From: Bolinopsis microptera
Lineage: Eukaryota > Ctenophora > Tentaculata > Lobata > Bolinopsidae
DNA length: 64,000 nt
Assembly: GCF_026151205.1 (NCBI RefSeq)
Contig: NC_087076.1
Coordinates: 3,619,902-3,683,901, forward strand
Direction of reading: 5' to 3'
This document shows positions 36,697 through 51,516 of the stretch, in pieces. The notes under the pieces were generated by a model that ran no database searches, was not told where the DNA came from, and worked only from the letters and a program-made list of their open reading frames with translations. How positions within the stretch are numbered: the stretch's first letter is position 1; every line of letters begins with the position of its first letter. Position numbers and translations under genes: made by a program.

Positions 36697-38663
36697 ATCG
36701 AGCTAAGTCCGATCTACCCAGAAAACCCCCTCCATAATCCCGTCCCGCATCGGTTCGCAGTTCCTCTTTTAGAGTTTGTCCCAACTCCTTTCAGTAACAT
36801 AAGCAAGAAGCTTTGTCTGGTCGGCCTTGCTGTGTCTCTACCGTGCGTAGGTTCCCATAAGACTAAATCACTGGCAAGTAGCTCAGATGTCGGATGCAGT
36901 GTCCCGCCATTTTTAATCTCCTGCTTCGAGAAACTTGTTTGACAGCCTTGGGAGCACCAACAAAGTTATATTGCGGACCTTGTCCTCCATGAGATTTCCC
37001 TAGCACATACGCAACACTTTGTGTATTTCCGTCCAAACTTTTCTCTTGCGCCTTTGTCAGTGTCCAGTTTCCTGATCCGTAGAGCAGTACGATTCACAAG
37101 CCGCTATGAACAATCTAATCTTTAGGCTCTTTTGAGATTTGGAATTCCAGATATCCTTCAGTCTATGTAGGGGCCACCCCAGCGCTTTTCCTTTCTAACC
37201 TTTCTCCCTATCTTGTGCACTCAATCCAGGAGCCCAAGTAGATGAAATCATCCTACATGTTCTATGGCTTTCCCGGATCGACTTTGTAGGTCGCTAGATC
37301 GACCTCCATTTCAGTGTCAAGACCTTGGTCTCTTCCTTCGTTTATGAGTAGTCCCACGTCTTGCTGCCGCCGATTCATACACTGAGCAGGACTCGTTAGC
37401 CTTGGTCCATGTCCATCAATATAAGTGCTATATCATCTGCAAAGCCACATCGTGATGATCTTGGCCCCACTCTTCTGCTTTTTCAACGTTCGAAGGGTGA
37501 GTCCACAGACGCCCGCATCATCGCCTAATTGCATGCCTCATAACAGTAGTCATGACTATTGCAAAGAGTAAGTGCTAAGGTATCACCCTGTAACACACCT
37601 GCAAGTAATCTCGAACACTTCCGTATCTCCCGTCTGAGAGTTAGGACTTTGGCCATTGTCCATCTCGTACAATGACCGTTAAGCTGCACGATTTTGACAT
37701 GGAATGACCGTAAGCTATCTAGAATCTATAGCATTTATCCACGATGTACACTGTCGAAAGCCTTCCTTAAAGTCTATAAATGTCCAGAACAGCTGCAGTT
37801 TCCGACTCTTGACACCCTCTATAATACGACTCAGTACCAATATCTGTTGAGGGTTGTTGACCTTCCTGGTCTGAATCCTTGCTGGATATCTACCAAGAAT
37901 TGTCTCGATTTCTGCTCAAAAACCGTTAGAACCATCTTGTTTAGGAGACTTGCAACTAGGATGACAAGCTTTTCCCGATAGTTTTAATTGTTCGCTAAGT
38001 CGTCCCTTCTTGGAAATGGTATGATTTGCAGAAGACCATTGTCTGGTTTCTCACCTTTCAATAGAGCATAGTTTACAGAAGTCTAAACAATTTTGATCAA
38101 GGTCGACATCGTGTTTAAGACATCTGGTCTATGTTTGTCGTCACTCCCATGCTTTCCTTCCTATACTGGACTTTGCTTTCCTGAACTCCATCCAACGTAA
38201 ACGGTTCAGTTCCGATATTCAAGGTGGGTGACTGACTGACAATATCCTCTTACCGCGTTCTCTAAACCAGTCGTGAGAGCCGACGAAAGTAGCAAATATC
38301 CATCCATTTCTGAACCCTTTCCGTTGTGAGTTTCCCTTGATTTTGCCCATATATGATGGAGCTATTACCAGTGATCTGTTGATCATGTCCAGCATTTATC
38401 ATGGCCCTGACCTGCCAACTAGCTACCATCCAGTTCCCGACCTGCCCCTCCAAGCAGGTTTGCTCTTTGCTGCTTGAAAAGCATCGCCTAGCTTTTCTGT
38501 TTCCCTCTGAACACTGATTCGGTTGTCTTCGTAGCACTGAGTGGTATTTTATGCTAACAATTCCCTCACTTCAGCCTGGCAATGTCAACAACTTGGAGTC
38601 GCTGAGATTTTTAACATCTTTTCTGTTTTCTCCTATTCAGGTAGTAAAGTCGAGAAAGTTGTC
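36697..38663 (-). mobile_element. LINE segment 10
   Basis: The linker is readable at 38537-38262 (EGQVGNWMVASWQVRAMINAG). The remaining coding sequence is fragmented, with no unit-specific insert noticed. Confidence 0.9.
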
Positions 38664-39601
38664 CTACACCACGAACTACCATTTATCAGGTTATGCGCCA
38701 CTACCACTGAACTAACCTTTTAACAGGTTACGCCCACACCACTGAACTACATTTTCAGGTTACACGCCACTACCACTGAACTACCATTATCAGGTTACAC
38801 GCCACTACCCCACTGAACTAACATTATCAGGTTATTCCGCCACTCCACTGAACTAACATTTACAGGTTATTGCGGCGCCACTAGCCACTGAACTACCATT
38901 TAAAGGTTACGGCGCCACAGGCCTCTACCACCTGAAACTAACATTTATCAGTTTATGGCGCCACCTACCACTGAACTAACATTTAACAGGTTTATGCGCC
39001 ACTAACCACGGAAACTCAAACATTATCAGGTTATGCGCCACTACCACTGAACTAACAATTATCAGGTTACGCGCTCACTACCACTGAACTAACATTAATC
39101 AGTTACGCGCCATTTTTTCTACCCACATGAACAAACATTTATCAGGTTTATGGCGCCACTACCACTGTACTAACATTTACAGTTACGCACCACTAACCAC
39201 TGAAACTAACATTTATCAGATATATGCGCCACTACCACTGAACAACATTTATCAGGATATGCGCCACTCCACTGAACAAAACATTTATTCAGTACAGCGC
39301 CACTACCACTGAACTGAACATTTATCAGGTTACTCGCCACTACCGCTGAACAACAATTATCAGGTATGCCACTTCCATGAACTAACATTTACAGGTTATC
39401 GCCACTACCACTGAACTAACTTAATCAGGTTACGGCGCCACTACCACTGCACTACACATTTATCAGTTATGCGACACTACCCACTGAACTAACATTATCA
39501 GTTTATGCCACTCACCACTGGAACTAACCATATTTATCAGGTTATGCGCCACTACCACTGAACTACAATATCAGGTTATCTGCCCTACCGCTACAACTAC
39601 T
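38664..39601. repeat. 36-bp minisatellite block 10
   Basis: 938 bases. The CACAGGCC variant is at about 38917. An odd six-T run lies at about 39113-39118. Confidence 0.92.
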
Positions 39602-41664
39602 ATTTCGGAGCTAGGAGAAAAGTCCGCGAATCTACGCCAGAACACAGAAACCCCCTCCATTATCCCGTCCCCGCAACAGGTTCGCAGTTCCTCTTTTAGA
39701 GTTTGTCCCCACTTCCTTCAGTAAACATAGACAAGTTAGCTATATGTCTTGGTCGCCAGTGCTGTGCTCTCCGTGCGTAGGTTCCCATAAACTAAGAACT
39801 CACTGGCAATAGCTCAGGATGTCGAGGATGCAGTGGTCCCCCCATTTTTAATACACCTGCTCTCGTAACTTTGTTTGACAGCCTTGGGAGGGCTACATAT
39901 TCTACAAAGTATATATTGACTGACCTTGCTCCTTCATGAGATACCCAGCACATACGCAACCACTTTATGTGTATGTCCCGTTCAAACTTTTCTCTTGAGC
40001 ATTGTCAGTGTCATCCAGCTTTTCTGGATCCGTAGAGGCAGTACTGATCACAAGCCCGCTATAGAACAATCTAATCATTAGGGCTCTATGAGAGTTTTGG
40101 ATTTCCAGATTATCCTTCATCCTTTGTAGGGGCAACCCAACCTTACCCTTTCTAACCTACTCCCTATTGTGGCCTCAAACAGGAGCTAAATAAATGGAAA
40201 ATCATCTACATTTTCTATGGCTTCCCCGGATGCGACTTTTGTAGGTCGCTAGAATCGATCCTTCCATATTCAGTGTCATGACCTTGTTCCTTGCCTTCTT
40301 ATGTGTAGTCCACCGCTGCACGCCGCCGATTTCTACTCTGAGCAGGAACTCGTTTAGCCTAAGTCCATGTCCCTCAGAAATAAGTGCTATAATCTACTGC
40401 AAAGTCCACCTCGGTGATGATCTTGGGCCCCACTCGTCTGCTTTTCTACTTCGAGGTAGTCCAAGTCGCACGCCGCATCATCGCCTATGGCTTGCCTCAA
40501 CATTAACATGACTAATGCAAAGTAGGTAAGGAGGCTAATGTATCACCCTGTAACACAAAGTCCTGCAAGTATCTCGAACAATTCAGTTTCTCCGTCTGGA
40601 GTTAGGGACTAGTTTGCCATGTTTATTTTTCCCCCTCCCCCCCCTTCTCGTACAAGAGCCGTATAAGCTGCACGATTTTTGACTGGATATAGCCAGTAAG
40701 CTTCTAGAATCTTTATGCATATTCCCACGATTACACGTGTCGAAACCATCATAAAAAGTCTATAAATGCAAGAACAGCTGCGTTTTCCGACTCTTGACAC
40801 CCTCTATAAAAAGTCTCAGTAACAATAATCTAGTTGAGTTGTTGTACCTTCCTGGTCTGAATCCATTCTGGTTACCTAACGCAAATTGTTCTCGAATTCT
40901 GGCTTCAAACCGTATAGAACCATTTTGGTTAAGACTTGGCAACCTAGGGATGACAAGACTTAATTCCCGATAGTTCATAGGATCGCTAAGGTCGCCCCTT
41001 CTTATGGAATTGTATGGATGTTTCATTGCCCATTGGTCTGGTTTCTCACGTTTCAATAGAGCATTGTTACAACAGTCTTAGACAATTTGATCAAGGTCGC
41101 ATCGTTTTAAAACATCTGGGCTATGTTTGTCGACACCCCATGCTTTCCTCTATCCTTATGCTGGACGTGCTTTCCTGTGCTCATCCAACGTAAACGTATT
41201 CTGTTTTCCGATATTCAAGGTGGGTGGACTGTATCAATTATCCTCTCCCTTCTCTACCGACGGTGGTGACCGAGAAGAGTAGCAAATAGTCCTTCCATTT
41301 CTGAACCCTTTCCCGTTGTGAGTTTCCCTTTATTTGCCAGGTATATGATGGAGCTTTTACTGTGATCATGTTGGATCATGGTCCACTTTTAGCATTCTGC
41401 CCCTGCCAACTTGCTTCCCCATACCCGACCTGCCCCTCCAGCAGTGCTCTTTGGCTGCTTGATAAGCATCGCCTAGTCTTCTAGTTTGCCCTCCTTGAAC
41501 AGCTATTCGTCGCGTTTTGTCTTCTGTACATCTGAGTGGTATTTTTTATGCTACATTCCCCCCAGCTTTCAGCCTGGCAATCTCAACACTTGGATGCGCT
41601 GAGAGATTTTACATCTTTTATCTTTCTTTCTCCTTTTCAGGTATAAAAGTCGAGAAGTTGTCCC
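39602..41664 (-). mobile_element. LINE segment 11
   Basis: The longest of the LINE segments at the start of the array's right half. Frame 41056-40760 shows EKPDQWA, DLSDPMNYRELSL, QNGFRPGR and IEGVKSRK, the N-terminal RT blocks. A T/C-rich insert (about 40624-40644) interrupts the GCCATTGTCTTC word. Confidence 0.9.
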
Positions 41665-42634
41665 TACTAACCACTGAACAACATTTCTCAGGTTATGCGC
41701 CACTACCCACTGAAACTAACATTTAATATCATGTACGCGCCCTACCACTGAACTACCAAATTATCCAGGTTACACTGCCAATCACCACTGAACTACCAAT
41801 TATCAGTTACACTCCACTACACTGAACTAACATTATCAGTTTATCCCACTACACTGGGAACTAACATTTATCCAGGTTTATGGCCCACTACCACTGAACT
41901 AAACTAACCATTTATCAGTTACGCGCCACAGGCCACTACCAATAACTAACATTTATCAGGTTATATGCGCCACTACGCACTGAACTAACATATTATCTGT
42001 TATTCGCCACTAACCACTGTGAAAAACTAACATTTATCAGGTTATCGCCACCTACCACTGAACTAACATTATCAGGTTACGCGCCACTAAACCACTGAAC
42101 TAACATTAATCAGGTATACGCGCTCACTAACACTGAACTAACATTAACAGGTTATGCGCCACTACCACTGAACTAACATTTATCAGGTTACGCACCACTA
42201 CCACTGGAACTAACCTTTCAGGTATGCGCCATTAACCACTGAACAACATTTATCAGGTTAATGCGCCACTACCAACACCCTTTTAGAACTAACATTATAT
42301 CAGGTTACGCGCCTCCTCCCCTGAAACTAACCTTTACAGGTTACCGCCACTACCATACTGAACTAACAGTAACAGTTACTGCGCCACTAACCACTGAACT
42401 ACATTTACAGGTTATGCGCCACTACACACGAACGACTGAACTAACATTTATCAGTACATGACGCGCCAACTACCACTGACCAACAATTTACATCAGGATA
42501 TGCACACGAACCACTGAACCAAACATTTATCAGCTTTATGCGTCACCACCACTGAACTACCATTTATCAGGTTATGACCGCCACTACCTCTGAACTACCA
42601 TTTATCATGTTTCTGCCACTACCACTACACAACT
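41665..42634. repeat. 36-bp minisatellite block 11
   Basis: 970 bases, the longest block. The CACAGGCCAC variant is at about 41927. Confidence 0.92.
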
Positions 42635-44707
42635 ATGTCGAGCCAAGTCCGATCTACGCCAGAAAACCCGCCTCCCATATATTCCCAGTCCGCCATCAGG
42701 GTTCGCAGTCCTCCTTTAGAGTTTGAGTCCCAACTTCCTTCGTAACATAGACAAGAAGCAATATTGGTCTTGACTGCTTCGCTGTGCACTACCGGCGTAG
42801 TTTCCCATTAAGACAAATCACTGCAATGTAGCTTCAGGATGTCGGATGCAGTGTCCCGCCATTTTTACTCTCCTGCTTCGTAACTTGTTTGACAACCATG
42901 CGAGTAGGCTACCAGACAAAGATATATTGCTGTGACCTTGCCATCCATAAGATACCCCAGCACCATACGCAACATCATTTGTATGTTCCTCCATCCAAAA
43001 CTTTTCCTCTTGACCCTTAGTTGTCCAGTGTCCAGGTTTCTGATCGCCGTCGATAGAGCAGTACTGATTATCACAAGCCGCTATGAAAACAATCTAATCT
43101 TTACTCTTTTGCGAGATGGAATTTCACAGTCTCCTTCATTCTATGTAGGGCACCCCACGTTTCCCTTTTCTAACCTTATCTCCCTATCTGGCTCCAATCC
43201 AGGAGCCTAATACAATGAAATCATCTACATCTTATTCTATGGCTTCCCGGATCGACTTTGTAGGTCGCCAGATCGATCCTCATATTCAGTGTCATGACAT
43301 GGACTTGCTTCGATAATGTGTAGTCCCACCCACGCTTTCAGCCGCGATTCTAGCTCTGTAGTCAGGAACTCCGATAGCCTTGTCCATGTCCCTTCAGATA
43401 AAAGTGCTAATATCATCAGCAAAGTCCACAATCGGTGATGATCTTGGGCCCCTCTCTTCTGCTTTTTTCTACACGTTCGGAAGGTGAGTCCAAGATCGCT
43501 CCGCATCATCGCCTATGGCTTGGCTCATACAGTAAGTCTGATGACTATTGAAAGAGGTAAGTGTGCTAAGGTATCCACCCTTAACACACCTGCAAGTATC
43601 ATCGAACAATTCAGTTTTATCTCTCCGTCTGGAGTTAGGACTTGGCCATTTCATCTCGTACATGAGCCGTATAAGCTGCACGATTTCTTGACTGAGCGCG
43701 AATCCACGCCGAGTAAGCTACTAAAATCGATTAGCATTTCCACGATGTCAACTGTCCGAAAGCCATCTTAAGTCTATAAATGTCAGAACAAGCTGGCAGT
43801 TTCCGACTCTGACACCCTCTATAAGACGTCCAGTACCAATATGCCTGTTGAGTTGTTGACCTCCTAGGTCTGATCATTTCCGCTGGTTTCACGCAGAATT
43901 GTCTCGATTCTGCTTCCTAGCAACCCACGATTGTAAATTCGAACCTCTTGTTTTAGGAGACTTCGGCACACTAGGGAAGACAAGCTTCTACTTCCCCGAT
44001 AGTTCATTGAGTTCGCTAAGGTCGCCCCCTTCTTTGGAATTGGTATGATGCTGGGCAGTTGACCATTGGACTGGTTTCCACCTTTCAATAAGCATTGATA
44101 CAGAAGTCTAAGTACCAATATTATCAATGTCGCATCGTTTTTTAAGACTTCTGGGGCTATGTTGTCGTCCACCCCATGCTTTCCCTTCTTTATGCTGACT
44201 TTGGCCATTTCCTGTACTCAACCAACGTAAACGGTTCTGATTCCGATATTAGAGGTGGAGGTGGAACTGGATCAATATCCTCATCTCGGGCGTTCCTACC
44301 GTCGGTGGGTGAGTAGCCGAGAAGAGTAGCAAAATAGTCCTTCATTCTGAACCCTTTCCGTTGGTGAGTTTCCCCTTGATATTTTGCCAGTATATGATGG
44401 ACTTGACTGTGATCTTGTTGATCATGGACCCAGCTTTAATGCATGTCTGCTGCCCAGCCAACTTGCTTCTCTCCAGTTCCCGGTCCTGCCCCTCCCAGCA
44501 GGTGCTCTATTGGCCTGCTTGATAAGCATCGCCAACTTCTGTTTTGCCTCCTTGGACAGCTTATTCGGTTGTCTCTGGTACATCTGAGTGTATTTTATGA
44601 AACATTCCGCTCAGCTTCAGCCTGCAATCTCCAACACTTGGAGTCGCTGAGATTTTACAACTTTTCTTTTCTCTCATTTCAGTAGTAAAAGTCGAGAAAG
44701 TTGTCCC
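42635..44707 (-). mobile_element. LINE segment 12
   Basis: Frame 44208-43864 gives the best view of the RT entry: KVSIKKGKHGVDDNIAPEVL, then IIPIPKKG, MNYRG and SLSSL. At about 2.07 kb it is the longest segment, owing to scattered single-base insertions. Confidence 0.9.
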
Positions 44708-45639
44708 TACTACCACTGAACTAACATTTACAGGTTATGCGCCACCTACCCTTGGACTAACAGTATCAGGGTACGCCCACTACCACTGAACTACCCTTTA
44801 ACAGGATACACGCCACTACCACTGAACTACCTATTATCAGTTTACACGCCACTACCCTGAACTACATTTATCATTTATGCCCCTAAACCGACTGAACTAA
44901 CATTTATCAGGTTTATGCGCCACTACCACTGAACTAACCAAATAGTCATTACGCGCCCAAGGCCACTACCACTAAAACTAACATTATCAGGTATGCCACT
45001 TACCACTGAACAAACATTTATCAGGTTATCTCCACTAACCACTGAACTAACATTTATCAGGTTATGCGCCACTACCACTGAACTAACATTTATCAGTTAC
45101 GGCGCACTACACTGAACTAACATTAATCAGGTTACGCGCCACTACGCACTGACAAACATTTATCCGGTTATGACCCACTACCACTGAACTAACATTTATC
45201 AGTAACTCAACCTACTAACCACTGACTAACATATATCAGGTTATTCGCCACTACCACGAAACTAACATTTATCAGGTATGATGCGCCACTACCACTGAAC
45301 AAACATTTATCAGTTTACGCGCCACTACCACTGAACTAACATTTATCAGTTACCGCGCACAACCACTGAACTAACATTTAACAGGTTAATGCGCCACTAT
45401 TTAACAAATGAACTAACATTTATCAGGTTATCGCCACTTACCACTGAACAACATTTATCAGGATTACGCGCCACTACCACTGAACTAACATTTATCAGGT
45501 TAATGCTACACTACCACTGAACTAACATTTATCAGTTATGTCGTCACAACCACTTGACTACCATTTATTCAGGTTATGCGCCAACTACCCTCTGAACTAC
45601 ATTTATCAGTCATCTGCCACTACGCACTTACTACTACAA
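44708..45639. repeat. 36-bp minisatellite block 12
   Basis: 932 bases, the shortest block. The variant (CCAAGGCCAC) is at about 44956. Confidence 0.92.
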
Positions 45640-47637
45640 ATGTCGGAGCTAAGTTCCGATACTCAACGTGCAGAACCCCCCTCCATATATAGCCCTGTCC
45701 CGCATCAGTTTCGCAGTTCCTCTTAGAGTTTGTCCAACATCCTTTCAGTAACGATAGACAATAGCTTTGTCATTGGTTGGTCGGGCCTTGCTGTGCACTA
45801 CCGTGCGTAGTTTCCCATAAGACAAATCATGCAATCTCAGATGTCGGATGCAGGTCCCTCCATTTTTAATCTCCGCATCGTAACTTGTTTGAAACAGCCT
45901 GGGAGGCTACCATAACAAAATTTATATTGCTGACCTTGTCCTTCCATGAGATACCCACCACCATAACAACCATCTTTGTGTTATGTCCCGTCCAAACTTT
46001 ATCTCTTGACCTTTGTCATGTCCAGGTTTCTGAGCCCAGTAGACAGTACAGATCCACAAGCAGCTAATGACAATCTAATCTTTAGGCTCATTTAGAGTTA
46101 GGATTTCCAATATCCTTCAGTAACTATGTAGGGCTCCCCACGCTTTCTCCCTTTCTAACCCTTATCTCCCTATCTGTGCTCTCAAATCCAGAGCCTAAGT
46201 GAGAAAATCAACTACAATTCTATAATCCCCGATCGACTTTGTAGTCGCTATGATCGATCCTCCTCCATCTTCAAGTGTCATGACCTTGGTCTTGCCTTCG
46301 TTATGAGTAGCCCACGCTTGCTGCCGCCAGATTCTAAACTCTGAGCAGGAACTCATAGTCCTTGTCCATGTCCACAGATAATAAGTGGCTAATATCCTCA
46401 GCAAAGTCCACATCGGTGATGATCTTGGCCCCACTCTTCTGCTTTTTCTACTTCGAGGGTGAGTCCAATTCCGCTCCTGCATCATCGCCTATGGCTAGCC
46501 TCCTACAGTAGTCGATGACTAATTGCATAGAGGTAAGGTGCTAAGGTATCACCTCTGTAACATCACCGCAAGTATCTCGAACAATTCATTTTCTCCGTCT
46601 GGAGTTAGGACTTTGGCCATGACCTTCCCGTACATGAGCCGTATCACTGCACATTTTGACTGGAATGCCGTAAGCTCTAGAATCTTTATAGCATTTTCCC
46701 ACGATGTACACTGTCGAAACCCGTCTTAAGACTATAAATGTCAGAAAAGCTGGCCTATTCCGACTCTTGACACTCCTCTATAATACGTCTCAGTACCAAA
46801 TAACTGTTGAGTGTTTGACCTTCCTGGTCTGAATCCATTCTGGATTCTACGCAGAATTGTCTCGATTTCTGGCAGTCAACCGTGTTAGAACCATCTTGTT
46901 TAGTTTAGAGACGATGGCAACTAGGGATACAAGCTTTTCCCCCCCCATAGTTCATTGGTTCGCTAAGGTCGCCCTTCTTGGAATTGGTATGGATGTTGGC
47001 AGTTGACCCATTGTGTCCTGGTTTCTCACCTTTCAATAGACATTGTTACAGAAGTCTCAGACAATTTGATCAAGGTCGCAATCGTGTTTAAAAGGCCACT
47101 TCTAGGGCTATGTTGTCGTCACCCCATTTGCTTTCCCTTCCTTTAATGCTGGACTTTGCTTTCCTGTACTCATCCAACGTAAACTGTTCTGTTACCGATA
47201 TTCTAAGGTGGGAGACTGGAATCAATATCCTCTCGCGTTCTCTACCGTCCGTGGTGACCGAAAGAGTAGCAAAAATAGTCCTTCCATTTCTGAACCCTTT
47301 CCGTTGGTGAAGTTTTTCCCTATTTGTGCAGTATATTAGGAGCTTTACCTTATCTGTTGATCCTGGTCAAGCTTTTAGCAAGTCTGCCCTGCCAATCGGC
47401 TTCCTCCAGTTCCCGGACCTGCCCCTCAGCATGTGCACTTTGCTGACTTTTAGATAAGACATCGCCTAGCTTCTGTTTGCCCTCTTGAACAGCTATTTTC
47501 GGGTTGTCTTCTGTAGCATCTAGAGGTATATTTATGCTACATTCCCCTCACTTCAGCCTGGCAATCTCAACCATGGAGTCGCTGAATTTTACATCTTTCT
47601 TTTTCCTCCTTTCAGTAGTAAAAGACGAGATTTGTCC
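45640..47637 (-). mobile_element. LINE segment 13
   Basis: Eight C at about 46939-46946 replace CCCCG in the GCTTATTCCCCG word. Frame 46485-46195 spans the FADD region but is frameshifted across it. Confidence 0.9.
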
Positions 47638-48583
47638 TACACCACTAACTAACATTATCAGTTATGCGCCAGCTACCACTGATCTCACATTTATCAGTTA
47701 CGCGCCACCACTCCACTGAACTACCATTTTATCAAGTTACACGCCACTACACTGAATACTACCATTTATCAGGTTTACAACACGCCACTACCATCTGAAC
47801 TAACATATATCAGGTTATGCGCCACTACACTGAACTAACATTTATCAGGATAGTGCGCCACTACCACGAACAACCTATACAGTTTACGCGCCACAGCACT
47901 ACCACTGAACTAAGCATTTATCAGGTTATGCGCCACTACCACTGAACTAACATTTATCAGGTTATGGCGCCACTACTCACTGAACTAACATTTTCAGAGG
48001 TTATGCGCCACTACCCTGAACTAACATGTATCAGGTTTTACGCGCCACTACCTACAACAAACATTAATCAGGTTACGCAGCCAACTACCACCTGAATCTA
48101 ACAATTATCAGGTATGCGCACAAACCACTGAACTAACATTTATCCAGTATACGACCCCACTACCACTGAACAAACATTTAATCATTATGCGCCAACTACC
48201 TACTGAACTAACATATATCAGTTAAGCGCCCTACCACTAGAACTAACATTTTATCAGGTTACGACGCCACTAACCACTGAACTACCATTATATCCAGGTT
48301 ACGCGCCACTCACACTGACTAACATTTATCAGTTATGCAGCCACTACCACAGAACTCTAACATTTATCAGTTATGCGCCAATACCCACTGTACTAACATA
48401 TATCAGCTGGTTTACGCGCCACTACCACTGAACTAACCTTATCAGGTTATGCACACTACCACTGACTATACCATTAATCAGGTTAATGCGTCACTACCAC
48501 TGAACTACCATTTATCAGGTATTATCGCCACTTACCACTGAACTCCATTTATCAGGTATCCTGCCACTAACCACTACTACTAC
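47638..48583. repeat. 36-bp minisatellite block 13
   Basis: 946 bases. The positional variant, reduced to CACAGCACTACC, is at about 47892. Confidence 0.92.
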
Positions 48584-50575
48584 TATGTCGTAGCAAGTCC
48601 GATCTACGCAGAAACCCCCCCGTATATAATTCCTGTCCCGACTCAGGGTTCGCAATTCCTCTTTTAGGAGTTTGTCCAACTTCTTCAGTAACATAAGACA
48701 AGTCTTTGTCTGGACGGCTATGCTGGCTCTATCTACCGTGCGTAGGTTCCAAAATGACTAATCACTGGCAAGTAGTCTCAGGATAGTCGGATGCATGGCC
48801 GCCATTTTTTAATCTCCCCTGCTTCGTAACATGGTTTGACAGCCGTGGAGGCTAACCATACAAAGTTTTATTGCTGACCTTGTCTTCCATGAGATACCCC
48901 AGCACATACGCAACATCTTTGTGTATGTCCCTCCAAACTTATCTCTTGACCTTTGTCATGGTCCAGGGTTTCTGATGCCGTAATGCATACTCGATTCACA
49001 ACCGCTATGAACAATCAAATCTTAAGCTCTTTGAGAGTTTGGATGCCAGATATCCTTCATCATATTTGGGCACCCACGCTTTTTCCCTTTCTAACCCTTA
49101 TCTCCTATCTGTGCTCTCAATCCAGGAGCCTAAGAAGATGAAATCATCTACATTTACTATGTCCATCCCCGGATCGACTTTGTAGGTCGCTAGATCGACC
49201 CTCCATAATCAGTGTCCTGACCTTGGTTCTTGCCTTCGTTTATGTGTAGTCCCACTCTTGCTGCGCCGCGATTCTACTCTAGCAGGAACTCGATATCCTT
49301 GTCCATGTCCCCAGATATAAGTGCTACATCATCTGCAAATCCACATCGTGATGATCTTGGCCCCACTCTTTCTGATTTTTTTTTCTACGTTCGAGGGTGG
49401 AGTCCAGTCGCTCCGCATCATCGCCTATGGCTTGCCTCATACAGTAGTCGAATGACTATTGCAAAGGGTAAGGAGCTAAGGTATCACCCTGTAACACACC
49501 TGCAAGTATCTCGAACAATTCCAGTTTCTCTACCGTCTGGGAGTAGGACTTTGGCCTTGTCTTCTCGAACAAGAGCCGTATAAAGCTCTGCGAAACGATT
49601 TTGACTCTGGAATGCCTGGTAAGCTTCTATAATCTTTAGCATTTTCCCACGATGTACACAGTCGAAGCCTTCTTAAAGTCTATACATGGTCAGAACAGCT
49701 GGCAGTTCCGACTCTTGACACCCTCTAAAAGACGTATCAGTACCCAATAATCTGTTGATTGTTGACCTTCCAGGTCCTGAATCCATTTCTGGTTTTCTAA
49801 CGCAAAGATTGTCTCGATTTCAGGCTTCAACCGTTTAGAACAACTTGTTTAGAGACTTGTCAACTAGGATGACAAGCTTATTCCCCGATATTCATTGTTC
49901 GCTAAGTCGCCCTACTTTGGAATTGTATGATGTTGCAGTTGACCCATTTCTGGTTTTCCACCTTTCCAATAGAGAGCATTGGTTACAGAAGTCTAAGACA
50001 ATTTTTGATTCAAAGGTCCGCATCGTTTTAAGAACTTCCTGGGGCTAATGTTGTCGTCTCCCTGCTTTCCCATTCCTTTATCTGCTTTCTGTCCTGTTAC
50101 TACATCCCACGTAAACGTTCTGTTCCGATATTCAGAGGTGGGGGGACTGGATCAGATATCCTCTTCGCGTGTACTCTGACCGACGGAGGTGAGACGAGCA
50201 GAGTAGCAAAATAGTCCTTCATTCTGAAACCCTTTCGTTGGTTGAGTTTCCTTGATTTGCCAGTAATAGGGAAGCTTTTACCTGTGGATCAATGTGATCC
50301 TGGTCCAGCTTTAGCATGTCTGCCCTGCCAACTTTGCTTCCTCCAGTTCCCGGACCTGCCCCTCCAGCAGAGCATCTTTTGCTGCTTGATAACATCGCCT
50401 AGCTTCTGAATCGCCCTCTTGAACAGCTATTCGTTGTCTCTGTATGCAAATCTGATGGTATTTTATGCTACATTCCCTCAGAGCTTCAGCCTGGACATCT
50501 CAAACTTGGAGTCCCGCAGGATTTTACATCTTTTCTTTTCTCCTTTTCAGGTAGTAAAAGTCGAAGAAGTTGTCC
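48584..50575 (-). mobile_element. LINE segment 14
   Basis: A complete segment with an extra T-run (about 49374-49383) before CTACGTTCG. No long frame survives on the coding strand. Confidence 0.9.
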
Positions 50576-51516
50576 AACTACCACTGAACTAACATTTATC
50601 AGGTTATGCGCCACACAACAGAACTAACATTTACAGGTTACGCGCCACTACCCTGACTACCATTTCAGGTTACAAACGCCACTACCACTGGAAACTACCA
50701 TTTATCAGGTTACACGCCACACCACTGATCTAACTTTTTCAGGTTATGCCCACACCACAGACAAACATTTCTATCAGGTTATGCGCCACGACCACTGAAC
50801 TACCAATTATCATTACGCGCCACAGCCACTACCACTGAATACAAACATTTATCAGTTATGCCCACTACCACTGTACTAACATTTATTCAGGTTATGCTAG
50901 CCACTACCACTTAGAACTAACATTTACAGGTTATGCGCCCACACCACTGAACTAAACAGTTTATCAGGTTACGCGCCACTACCACTGAACTAACATTAAT
51001 CAGTTACGCGCCACTAAACCACTGAACTAAATTTAATTCAGGTTACGCCACTACCACTGAACCTAACATTTATCAAGAGTTACGCAACCACTACCACATG
51101 AACTAACATTTGTCAGGTTATGCGCCACTACCACTGAACTAACATTTATCAGTTATGGAGTGCGCACTACTAACCACTGAACTAACATTTATCAGGTTAC
51201 CGCGCCACTACCACTGAACTAACATTAATCAGTTACGCATCACTACCACTGAAAAACATTTATCAGTTATGCGCCACTACACTGAACTAAACATTTATAG
51301 GTTTATGCGCCACTACCACTGAACTAACAATTATCAGGTTACGCGCCACTACCACTGAACTAACATGTAAATCAGGTAATGCTACACTGACTAAACTGAA
51401 CTAACATTTATCAGGTTATGCGTCCACTACCACTGAACTAACCATTTACAGTTATGCGCCACAACCTCTGAACAACCATTTTCAGTTTTTATCTGCCACA
51501 CCACTACTACTACTAG
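50576..51516. repeat. 36-bp minisatellite block 14
   Basis: 941 bases. The variant (CACAGCCAC) is at about 50820. Confidence 0.92.
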